NCBI GenBank assembly: GCA_001784175.1
Contig: MFPR01000044.1
Span: 1-64,000, forward strand
Source: Candidatus Lindowbacteria bacterium RIFCSPLOWO2_12_FULL_62_27
GTDB lineage: Bacteria > Lindowbacteria > 2-12-FULL-62-27
DNA: 64,000 nucleotides
Reading direction: 5' to 3'
Translations under genes and position numbers: made by a program
Notes under the pieces: model-generated
What the model was told of the DNA's origin: nothing
What the model saw: only the letters and a program-made list of their open reading frames with translations
Databases searched by the model: none
In this document: positions 24,959 through 33,600 of the stretch, piece by piece
Layout: every line of letters begins with the position of its first letter
Position numbering within the stretch: position 1 is the stretch's first letter

Positions 24959-27178
24959 ATGGTTCAGTATGCGAATGAACGAGTCAAGTCCGGCGTGCCG
25001 CTCGGAGGGATCGGGACCGGCAAGGTCGAGGTCCTGCCAAACGGCGGGTTGTACGGCATCACGTTTCAGAACAACTGGAACGCGCCGCTGATCGGCCCGT
25101 TCGAAAATGCCCGGCGGCCCTATCAGGGTCTTTTGGGATTTCATTTCGGCGTTTTTGCACGTCTGTCCGGCCGGCGGACGGCGTTTTTGCTTCAGACGGA
25201 GAAAATCCGGAGTCTGCCGGCTGCGGACCGGATTCTCTACGACGGGCTCTGGCCCAAAGCCGAGTTGACGTATGAGAAACGCGGCGTGCCGGTCCGGGTG
25301 CGGCTGACGGCATACGGCACGGTGCGCGCCGGAGACGAAACCGGCAGCGCGGCGCCGGCGGCGCTGTTCCGCTTCACCGTCACGAACCGCGCAACCCGGG
25401 CCGCCGACGTGAGCCTGCTCGGCATGGTGCGGAACATGGTCGGCGCGGACGAGATCGGGCGGGTGAACCGGCTGGAGAAAACGCGAGACGGCGTGTCCGT
25501 CATCTGCGCGACGGCCAATCCATATCCGGGCGACGCAACGAGCGGCGAATATGCGCTCAGCGCGCCGATATCCGGCAAGGTCACGTGGATGCGGCAGTGG
25601 AACATGCAGACGACGAATTTCAGGTTTGATCCTGACACGATCGATCTTCGTGCATTTGAGGCGTTCCGAAAAACGGGCGATCTGCCCAACACCGAATACG
25701 GTGCCCGGGTCAGCGCCTCCGGCGCCCCAAGTGCCGGCGTCTCCGACGCCGGCCCGCAGCGCGGCGGCGGCGCGGCCTTCGGAGGCGCGCTGGCCGTCAG
25801 GAGAAAAATTCCGGCGGGCGCGACGCGCGTTTACGATTTCGTCCTCTCCTGGCATTACCCGATTCACCACGCCGGCCACCGGTACGAGCGACTGTTCAAA
25901 AGCGCGCGCGAGGCAGGCCTGTCGATCCTTCGGACGCGGGACCGGCTGGCCGAATCGTGCAGCCGCTGGCAGAAACCGATCCTGGAGTGCGGCCTGCCGG
26001 ACTGGCTGAAGGACGCGCTCTGGAACAATTTGTACGTGCTGACCAGCACGACGTGGTGGGACCGGAAAGGGAACTTTGCGTTCTATGAAGCGCCCGTGAT
26101 CTGCCCCCTCATGGGCACGCTCGACGTCCGGTACTACGCGACCGTTCCCTTTGTCCGAATGTTTCCGAACCTCGAGAAAAACGAGCTTCACCAGTTCGCG
26201 CTGGCCCAGAGGCCGGACGGATACATCCCGCACGACCTCGGCCGAAACCGGCTCGACAATCCGAACGACGGGACAACGCATTACCCGTGGAAGGACCTGA
26301 ACCCGAAATTTGTCCTGCAGGTATACCGGGACGTGCTGTGGCTCCGGGCCCGCGGGTTTTTGCGGCGCATGTATCCGTCGGCCAAGAAGGCGATGCTGTG
26401 GAGTTTCGGCACCGACAAAAACGGCGACGGCCTTCCGGACAACGAAGGCGCGGACCAGACCTATGACGTGTGGGAATTTTTCGGAACGAACTCTTACACG
26501 TCGTCGATTTTTCTCGCGTCGGTCCTCGCGTTTGAGAAATTGGCGGCACTGCAAGGCGACCGTGCGATGACGCGGGCCTGCCGGGCGCGGTTCGTCCAAG
26601 GGCGCGAGAGTTTCATCCGCCAGCTCTGGAACGGCAAGTATTTCGTTGCGGGCTGGAGCAAGGGCAAAGTCTACCCGGCCAGCATCGCGGGCCAGCTCAA
26701 CGGCCAGTGGTATGCGCACCTTCTGGGGCTTGGCCATCTCTTCCCCGCGCACATGGTGCGGTCGGCGGTTCGGGAAATTCTGCGATTGAACGGCCGGGAC
26801 TCAAAGTACGGCGTGACCAACAGCGTTTTTCCAAACGGCCGCCGGGATTTGTCCAACGCCCATGCCTCCGGGATATGGCCGGGCGAAAGCTATGCGGTGG
26901 CGGCGCTGGCGATTTATGAAGGGATGGAAACCGAAGGGTTGGCAATCGCGCGCAAGACGTGGGAGAACATGACGCGCGTTCAGCGCAATCCGTGGAACCA
27001 GCCCGACGTCGTGCACGCGGCGGACGGGACGTTCGGATTCGGCGATTACTACATGCGCAACATGGCCGTGTGGGCGGTAGCCGAAGCGCTGGCCGCGCGG
27101 CGGCCGGCTATCCGGAAGGCGCTGGACGCCGTCTATTCACCATCGTCCGCCTTGCCTCTCCCCGCAGTGGAGGTATAA
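24959..27178 (+). CDS. GH116 family beta-glucosidase
   Basis: 739 aa, no signal peptide, so cytoplasmic hydrolysis of beta-glucosides is likely. The N-terminal domain starts with VPLGGIGTGKVEVLPNGG, typical of GH116. In the (alpha/alpha)6 domain the likely nucleophile is Glu377 in FYEAPVICPLMGTLDVRYYA. The likely acid/base is an Asp in GADQTYDVWEFFG (Asp499 to Asp503), in line with the characterised bacterial GH116 enzyme. A good GGAGGCGA ribosome site precedes the ATG. Residues about 250-268 (SASGAPSAGVSDAGPQRGG) are encoded by a GC-rich repeat shared with 7970-8039 and probably form an inserted surface loop. It probably finishes oligosaccharides released by the upstream glucanases. Confidence 0.88.
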   Translation: MVQYANERVKSGVPLGGIGTGKVEVLPNGGLYGITFQNNWNAPLIGPFENARRPYQGLLGFHFGVFARLSGRRTAFLLQTEKIRSLPAADRILYDGLWPKAELTYEKRGVPVRVRLTAYGTVRAGDETGSAAPAALFRFTVTNRATRAADVSLLGMVRNMVGADEIGRVNRLEKTRDGVSVICATANPYPGDATSGEYALSAPISGKVTWMRQWNMQTTNFRFDPDTIDLRAFEAFRKTGDLPNTEYGARVSASGAPSAGVSDAGPQRGGGAAFGGALAVRRKIPAGATRVYDFVLSWHYPIHHAGHRYERLFKSAREAGLSILRTRDRLAESCSRWQKPILECGLPDWLKDALWNNLYVLTSTTWWDRKGNFAFYEAPVICPLMGTLDVRYYATVPFVRMFPNLEKNELHQFALAQRPDGYIPHDLGRNRLDNPNDGTTHYPWKDLNPKFVLQVYRDVLWLRARGFLRRMYPSAKKAMLWSFGTDKNGDGLPDNEGADQTYDVWEFFGTNSYTSSIFLASVLAFEKLAALQGDRAMTRACRARFVQGRESFIRQLWNGKYFVAGWSKGKVYPASIAGQLNGQWYAHLLGLGHLFPAHMVRSAVREILRLNGRDSKYGVTNSVFPNGRRDLSNAHASGIWPGESYAVAALAIYEGMETEGLAIARKTWENMTRVQRNPWNQPDVVHAADGTFGFGDYYMRNMAVWAVAEALAARRPAIRKALDAVYSPSSALPLPAVEV
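25706..25756. repeat. GC-rich palindromic repeat inserted in frame in the GH116 gene
   Basis: Shares the order GGGTCAGCGCCTCCGGCG, CCCCAAGTG, then a GCCGGCGTCTCCGACGCCGG palindrome with the copy at 7970-8039. It is read through in frame as small and polar residues (S, A, G, P, D). Confidence 0.55.
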
Positions 27179-27185
27179 TAACTGT

Positions 27186-27413
27186 ATGGATGAAGTGATT
27201 CTGGAACGAGAAGCGATGCGACTGCCCCCGCATGAACGTGCCCTCCTGGCGGACGCGCTCCTTGGTAGTCTTGATGACGATGCCACACGAGAAATCCAGG
27301 CGGCTTGGGCGAACGAAGCAGAGGATAGGATGGAGGCCTTTCTCCGGGGAGAAATTAAGGCTCTCGATGGTCCGGAAGTTCTGCGGGAGTTTCGTGCGCG
27401 CTACCAGAGGTGA
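27186..27413 (+). CDS. Addiction-module antitoxin (putative, ParD/Unstab_antitox type)
   Basis: 75 aa. The sequence LPPHERALLADALLGSLDD and a tail with AWANEAEDRMEAFLRGEI match the small antitoxin family whose members pair with RelE/ParE toxins (LPxxERxxLxxxLLxSL...W..E...R...). It begins 7 bp after the GH116 stop. Its TGA overlaps the GTG of a toxin-like frame (GTGA), the usual coupling in these modules. The toxin is truncated, so the antitoxin may now be an orphan or may counter a relative elsewhere. Confidence 0.75.
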   Translation: MDEVILEREAMRLPPHERALLADALLGSLDDDATREIQAAWANEAEDRMEAFLRGEIKALDGPEVLREFRARYQR

Positions 27414-27496
27414 GATACCGATTTCTTATACCCGCCCAACAGGATCTTGCGGAAGCTCTGGAGTATTATGATCGAATAGGTGCCGTGATCGAATAG
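27410..27496 (+). pseudogene. RelE/ParE-type toxin gene, truncated to 28 codons
   Basis: From the GTG at 27410 the frame reads VRYRFLIPAQQDLAEALEYY then DRIGAVIE and stops. The start matches RelE/ParE toxins (a conserved beta strand, then A..DL.EA..YY), which are normally about 90-105 aa. The break follows DRI. A 17-bp tandem duplication (27469-27485 and 27486-27502) and the left end of a palindromic element supply the stop. No continuation of the toxin is found after the element. Confidence 0.75.
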
Positions 27497-27684
27497 GTGC
27501 CGCACATAGACTTATAGACTTATTACTCGTAGCATAAATATTTGACACACGAGTAAAGACGAAGTCATTTACTACGAATTGAACGCGAAAGAGCGCGAAA
27601 ATTTTCACAGGGAGATGTTATGCGGTTCGCGTTGTTTTGTGCCATCGCTCTGTGAATAAGTCTATAAGTCTATGTGCGGCACCT
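27495..27684. mobile_element. 190-bp MITE-like palindromic element with 30-bp perfect inverted repeats
   Basis: Positions 27495-27524 and 27655-27684 are exact 30-bp reverse complements. Inside are further complementary arms (27582-27589 with 27626-27633, and 27604-27617 with 27643-27656 at 12/14), so the whole unit folds strongly. It is AT-rich compared with its surroundings and has no ORF. It sits exactly where the toxin gene breaks, next to a 17-bp tandem duplication, suggesting it inserted there. Positions 27685-27753 hold no gene. Confidence 0.75.
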
Positions 27685-27753
27685 TAACCAAGGAGGCGGC
27701 TGAGTCCACACGCGAAGTCAAGCGCGTTCTAAATAATACCGATAATTTAATAT

Positions 27754-29751
27754 ATGGCTTTCAGGGAGGGGAACCCTCCGCGGGGGAGCTGCCGGCTCGT
27801 CCCGCGGGTGTTGGCGGCGGTATTGGGGATGGCCGTGTTCGCCGGGGGTGGCGCCTTGGGCGCGATCATCGACAGCATGGACGACGCGACGGTGTGGAGT
27901 CAGAAGTCCGTCGACGGCGCGGCGACGCTGACGGTCAGCACGGTCACCGGGCAATCCGGGAACGCGGTCGAGGGCGCGTATGACCTGAAGACCGGTTCGT
28001 ACGTCCAGTTCGGCCGCAAGCTCGAGACGGTAGACATCAGTTCCGGGGACGCGATTACCTTCCTCTACAAAGGTTCCGGAAGCAAGAACAGCATCGAGGT
28101 GAAACTCCAGGACAGCGGCGGCGACTGGTTCGCCAAGACCATCGCGAACGTGTCCGACACGGCGGAATGGACGCGCGCCGTTCTCAGATACTCGGGAACC
28201 AGTCCCGATTTCACTTTTGCCTTCATGGAGGGATCGAGCGGCGACTCGGCGCTCAACACTCGCGCGATCAAGAAAATATCGATCGGCGTGACCAAGAGCG
28301 CCGGAGGGTCCGGCACCCTGCTCTTGGACGAGCTCGGCGTGTATCAGGTGGCGGCCGACACGACCCAGATTGTCTTCGACAACTTCAATGACACCACCAA
28401 AACCACGAACAATCTGGGAGCCAACCAGCGGCTTGTTTATGACGACGCCAGCACGAGTTCGTTTTCGTTTTCCTACGATACCGCAGCCAAGCCGTCCGAC
28501 GGCGACACCGCTTCCTTCAAAATCATCTTCACGAAGGGCGGGACGACCAAGAACGCCGCCTGGCTGCCTGCGTTTGCGGTGGTCGACACAACGAGTTCCT
28601 GCACCGAACTCGTTTTCGACCTCAAAGGCGATACCGGCGCCACGCTGGGCATCGGGCTGAAGGGCACCGACGCGCAAAACACCACGCAGGAGGACCTGGT
28701 CTACTTGAACTCCTACCTATTGGGTGGAGTGACCGATGCATGGACAAGAGTCCGGATTCCGCTTACCGCCTTTCCCAACGTTTCCTTCCGAACTAATTTT
28801 CAGATCTGGTTCGCGACCGAACTCAAGGACGGCGTCACCATTTCACTGCCGACCGCTGCGACGACAAGCGTCTGGATAGACAACCTGAAGATATTTCGCG
28901 TCCCGGTGCCGAACGCCGTCCTCCAGACGCTCGACAGTTTCGACGCGCCGGTGTCCGCGTCGGGCTGGAGCAAGGCCACCGGCGACGATGCGTCGCTCAG
29001 CTTTGAGCGCGCGACCGGACAGGTCGGCAAGGCGTACGAGCTTGCGTACGCGTTCAACAGCGGCACCTACGCGATCATTGAGCGGAAAATATCGATCAAT
29101 GTCCAGGAGGGCTCCGCGTTTTCGTTCCTGCTGAAGGGAACCGGCGGCGCGAACAACGTGGAGTTCAAGGTCAAAGACGGCGACGGCACGACGTACTACA
29201 AAGTCCTCACCGGCGCCGCGAGCACATCCGGCGCTTGGGCGACCTACACGATCCCCTACACGCAACTCAGCTTTTTCTCCGCCGGGACCGACAACTCGCT
29301 CAATCTCGGGGAAATCGCGCAAATCGATTTTGCGATCACCAAATCTTCCGGTCAGTCGACCGGCGGAACTTTGGCGGTGGATCTCCTGTCCTACGGCGCC
29401 GCGCCTTCGATCAGCGCGAACGTGGCGGCGGGAGGCGTGGTCGAAAATCTGACCGTCAAGGGAAATCCTGTCAGCCCCAACGGCGATGGGATCGACGACG
29501 AGGTGACTTTTCAGTTTACGCTGAAAGAATCCTCTGTCGTCACCCTGAACGTCTACGACCTGCGAGGGACGCTCGTTCGGCAGATCCCAGGCGGCACGCA
29601 GGCGGCGGGCCCGCAGACGCTGAACTGGGACGTGCGCGACCGCGCCGGCCGCGTCTGCCCCAACGGGCTTTGCGTGTTCCAGTTCGAAGCGCGCAGCGCG
29701 ACGAGCGGCGGCCGGTCGGACATCCGGAACATCATCGCGGTCGTCCGATGA
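27754..29751 (+). CDS. Secreted protein with three CBM-like modules and a FlgD-Ig/gliding-type C-terminus
   Basis: 665 aa with an N-terminal signal (hydrophobic VLAAVLGMAVFAGGGALGA). Three beta-sandwich modules of about 160 aa follow (about 37-200, 208-385, 392-550). Two carry the motif GSGSKNSIEVKLQDSGGDW or TGGANNVEFKVKDGDGTTYY. The C-terminal domain (about 560-665) contains NPVSPNGDGIDDEVTFQFTL, LNVYDLRGTLVR and a WDVRDRAGR turn, the FlgD-like Ig fold used as a sorting or anchoring domain in many diderms. There is no catalytic domain. Its stop overlaps the start of a PorV-like gene (ATGA), the first of three cargo/PorV couples in the window. It probably binds polysaccharide at the cell surface. 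Confidence 0.72.
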   Translation: MAFREGNPPRGSCRLVPRVLAAVLGMAVFAGGGALGAIIDSMDDATVWSQKSVDGAATLTVSTVTGQSGNAVEGAYDLKTGSYVQFGRKLETVDISSGDAITFLYKGSGSKNSIEVKLQDSGGDWFAKTIANVSDTAEWTRAVLRYSGTSPDFTFAFMEGSSGDSALNTRAIKKISIGVTKSAGGSGTLLLDELGVYQVAADTTQIVFDNFNDTTKTTNNLGANQRLVYDDASTSSFSFSYDTAAKPSDGDTASFKIIFTKGGTTKNAAWLPAFAVVDTTSSCTELVFDLKGDTGATLGIGLKGTDAQNTTQEDLVYLNSYLLGGVTDAWTRVRIPLTAFPNVSFRTNFQIWFATELKDGVTISLPTAATTSVWIDNLKIFRVPVPNAVLQTLDSFDAPVSASGWSKATGDDASLSFERATGQVGKAYELAYAFNSGTYAIIERKISINVQEGSAFSFLLKGTGGANNVEFKVKDGDGTTYYKVLTGAASTSGAWATYTIPYTQLSFFSAGTDNSLNLGEIAQIDFAITKSSGQSTGGTLAVDLLSYGAAPSISANVAAGGVVENLTVKGNPVSPNGDGIDDEVTFQFTLKESSVVTLNVYDLRGTLVRQIPGGTQAAGPQTLNWDVRDRAGRVCPNGLCVFQFEARSATSGGRSDIRNIIAVVR

Positions 29752-30620
29752 AGAGACATTTGGGATTTTGGATTTTAATTCTGTGCGGCCTTCCGGGGGC
29801 AGCCTCGGCGGCGGCGTTTGAGGCCATGATGGTGGGGGCGCGGCCAGTCGGGATGGGCGGGGCGTTTGTGGCCGTGGCCGATGACGGGCTGGCGGCGCAC
29901 TACAATCCGGCCGGACTGGCCAACCTCAAGATGCGCCGGATCGACTCCGCCTACAGCGACCTCTACAATCTCGGGCTGTTGAAACGAAACTACATGTCCT
30001 ATGCGCATCCCAAACTTGGCCGGGCCGGCGCGGCCATCAGTTGGAATGGGCTCGCGACGTCGCAGAAGGTCACGTTCATCGATTATTCCGAGAACGCGTA
30101 TGGATTTTCCGTCGGATTCCCCGTGTACCGCGGGCTCGCCGTCGGATCGACGCTTAAATATTACTGGGTGAACTACGACAAAAAGGCCACCGGATACGGA
30201 TTCGACCTTGGCGTCATGCTCCGCTTCATGATGGACTACCGGTTCGGCGTGATGCTCCGAAACGCCAGCCATCCGAAAATCCGCTGGGCCACCGGCGCCA
30301 TCGATTACCTGCCGATCACGTGGGAAATGGGTCTCGCCGCCGACGTCGGCCGGCACACGCTGGTGTCCATCCAGTGGGACCGGCAGGCCGACAACAACGA
30401 CCGGTCGCTCTTCAGGGTCGGCGGGGAATACTGGCTCACCGAGCGGCGCGCCAGCACGCGACTGGGCGTCCGGGCGGGCGCCGTGAGGCACCCGATGAAC
30501 AAGTGGGCCTTCACCGGCGGGCTGAGCGCGGTCCTCAAGGGATTCGAAGCCGTCTATGGGCTGCAGTTCCACTACAACCTCGACGAAGAACACACGTTCT
30601 CGCTGAACTGGGCGTTCTGA
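29748..30620 (+). CDS. PorV/PorQ-family outer-membrane beta-barrel (copy 1)
   Basis: 290 aa. Signal peptide MKRHLGFWILILCGLPGAAS is partly encoded by a GGATTTT-type repeat. The mature N-terminus holds the family hallmark MMVGARPVGMGGAFVAVADD then HYNPAGLANL. Alternating strands follow and the protein ends in Phe (FSLNWAF), as barrel proteins do. PorV-like proteins help type IX systems deliver or process cargo with C-terminal sorting domains; other relatives resemble FadL/UPF0164 proteins. The start ATG overlaps the upstream TGA. It is more divergent from the other two copies than they are from each other. Confidence 0.8.
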   Translation: MKRHLGFWILILCGLPGAASAAAFEAMMVGARPVGMGGAFVAVADDGLAAHYNPAGLANLKMRRIDSAYSDLYNLGLLKRNYMSYAHPKLGRAGAAISWNGLATSQKVTFIDYSENAYGFSVGFPVYRGLAVGSTLKYYWVNYDKKATGYGFDLGVMLRFMMDYRFGVMLRNASHPKIRWATGAIDYLPITWEMGLAADVGRHTLVSIQWDRQADNNDRSLFRVGGEYWLTERRASTRLGVRAGAVRHPMNKWAFTGGLSAVLKGFEAVYGLQFHYNLDEEHTFSLNWAF

Positions 30621-30623
30621 AAA

Positions 30624-33600
30624 ATGGAGATTTTGGATTTTGGATTTTGGATTTTGGATTGGACACAGCGACGACTCCGAATCGGCTGTCTCGGATTTGC
30701 AGTCCTCATTGCGTGGGCCGCTCCAGTCGCCGGAGAATTTCTTCCGGTCGATGATTTCAATGACGCGAACGACCGGAACGACGCCGGCGGATATTCGTTT
30801 GTCCTGACCGACGGGCAGGCGGGGTCGGCGATAGCCATCGAATATGTTTCGGATCCCGCAGTCCGATACGGGCCGGCGGGATACAGCCTGAAGCTGACGT
30901 TTGAGATCAACACCTACAACGGATGGTGCGCGTGGGCCGCCGATCTGAACGGGCTGAACGCCGCGCCGTTTGACGCGCTCCGGTTTCGCCTGCACGGATC
31001 GCACAGCCGCGCGGAATCGTTCACGGTCCTTTTGCGGGATCGCAAAGGCAACCGGATATCAATCCGGACGTCCGACCATCTCTCGGCCGACGGCAATGGC
31101 TGGCGGGACCTGGATCTGCCGCTGGACAGGGGACAGGAATTTGACTGGAGCGACCTCGACACGCTGATGTTGATCCTTGATCGGGAGAATCTTTTTCCCG
31201 GCGTTCCGGGCGCGCTCCTGATCGATGACATCCGGTTTGAGAAGATTGCGCGTGAGGTGGCGCCGGCACGCGCGCCGGAACCATCGCCGCCGGCGCCCGC
31301 GCCGCCGCCGGCAGCCACACCGACGCCAAAACCTCCGGCGCCGATTCTTGCCGGGCCGGCGCCAAGCCTCAAGACGCCGGCGCAAACGACTCACCTCCTC
31401 TCCCCCCGCGAAGGGCGAGAGAGGACTGAGGTGAGGGGGGTAGACAGCGACACGCAAGGCTTGCCACCCTCACCCCAACCCTCTCCCGCCAGAGGCGGGA
31501 GAGGGGGGACGCCGCCGGTGGACACGAAGCCAGCTCCCATCCTGACGAAACCGAAGGCCGGCGGAGCGATTCCGCCGCTGATCGTGGCGCGGCCGGCGCC
31601 GCCGGAAACAAAACCGGCGCCGATCCTGACAAAACCAGCCGCACGCGGCGCCATCCCTCCATTGATTCTGACGAAACCTGCGCCGGTCTTGACCAAACAG
31701 CCCGCGCCCACACCTGCGGACAAGGGATACCTGACGTACGACGCCATGGAGAATCCCAAAGACTGGGCGACCGAATCCGATCAGGGCGCGAGCCTCCAGC
31801 TCAAACCGGTGCCCGGCGTCAAAGGCCAAGCGCTCTCTCTGACCTACTCCTTCGGCAAGGGCGGCTGGGTGCAGATGTCCAAACCGTCAAAGGCGGACCT
31901 GAGCCGCATGGAAGCCTTGAGGCTCCGGGTCAGAGTCGTCAAAGGAACCGTCAACTTGGAGATCAAGCTGACGGACGAAGACTTCTCGAACTTCGGGAAA
32001 AAATACGAGGCCCTCAAGCCCGAAAACGAGTGGGCCACGATTGACATCCCCATCGAGCAGTTCACATACTGGTGGGGTGGAGACAGCAAGCTTGACATGA
32101 AAACCATCCGGGGCGTTTACATCGCCGTCAGTAAAGTGTCCGGCAACGCCGGCGAGATTCTCGTTGATGACATCGAGTATAAATCGCGCGCGCCGACGGC
32201 CGCCGAAGTTCCCGGCGGGCTCGTCCTCATCGACAGTTTCGAACGCAGCGTTCCCGAAAACGCCTACTCAGTCCTGCGCGGCGACAACTCGGTCCTGAAC
32301 CTCGAGTCGGTCCGCGACGCACACGATGGCAACTATTCGATGCGTTTCGATTACACGCTCGAAACCACGCGGAGCATTCCGACCCACGTCGGCGCGTCCA
32401 GCGCATTCGCGACGACGCTGGACTGGCGCGGCGTGGACCGGTTCAACCTCTGGGTCCGGGGTGACGGCTCGTCCAACCACCTGCGGATCAACCTCGTCGA
32501 CCGCGACGAGGAAGTGTGGAGCGCCGTCCACCGGCACGTTTTGAAATCAAGCCAGTGGCAGCTCGTGTCGATCCCGATTGCCGACTTCAATATCCCGGGT
32601 GACGCGCCGGCGCGAAACAAGAGATTCGACGTCGACGAGATCAACAAGATCGAGATCCAGATCGTGGGCGACCGGACCGACAAGACGACCGGCACGGTGT
32701 GGGTCGACGAGATGTACGTAACCGGCAAAAACCTCGATCCCAACAAGGTCGGCCCGGCGGAGCTCCGCAAGGGCCTGGTGGTTCCCCTGCCGGCCCTGGC
32801 CGCCGCCTTCAACTTCGGGATCGTCAACTTCGCGGAATTCTCCGACGTTCCGGAAGAGGGCCAGAAGGTGAACCACTATGGGAAAATCCTGATGGACGCG
32901 CAGTTCTCGAAGTTCTCGACCCGTCTCGAAATCGCCTCCGATTTCCAGGACTACGGCGCGTCGGCCTATTTCGACACCAAGGGCACCCTGAGCCTCGAAA
33001 ACCCGAGGACCGTTCTCGTCAACAGCCAGATCAACGTCAGCCAGATCCACCCGAACCTGCGCCTCCTGACGCTCGGATACCTCTGGATCGATTTCGGACG
33101 CTGGACCTTCACGCCGCAGTTCGGAAGCAAGGGCCTCAAGGCGGAAGGATCGATCGGAGACGCGGGATACGAAGCGTTTGTGATCAAGAAACGCTACGAG
33201 TCCTACGCGGCCGGGTCGCGCGTGACCCTGACGCTCGGGCCGTGGCTCCTGCAGTCCATCTTCGTTTACGACAACGACGTCGCCCAGCAGACCGGCGCCA
33301 CGCTCGTCGGCGGGCAACTCGTGAGTTCCAGCTCCAAACTGGTGACGCGTCCGATTTCGAAGGATTTCGTCGGAACCCTCGAAGTCACGCGGAAGCTGAG
33401 CAAGGACCGGATCACGCTCTCGGCGCTCCTCGGACGCAATCTCAACACGCAGTTCGGGACCAAGACCGGCACCTTCAGCCCGACCGTCGTCTCGCTCTAC
33501 GACAGCCCGCGGAACAAATCGGGAAACCTCGGAATATTCGAGGCGCGGTTGAACGATTACCCGTGGAAAAAACTCTCGTCGCAGGTCCAGTACCGCTGGA

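Noticed and set aside
24917-26752. 611-codon minus-strand frame opposite the GH116 gene
   Set aside because: Low-complexity translation; the plus strand has GH116 catalytic motifs and a good ribosome site.
27495-27684. Palindromic element considered as a tRNA or riboswitch
   Set aside because: Folding is one long hairpin with perfect terminal arms; no cloverleaf or known aptamer core is visible.
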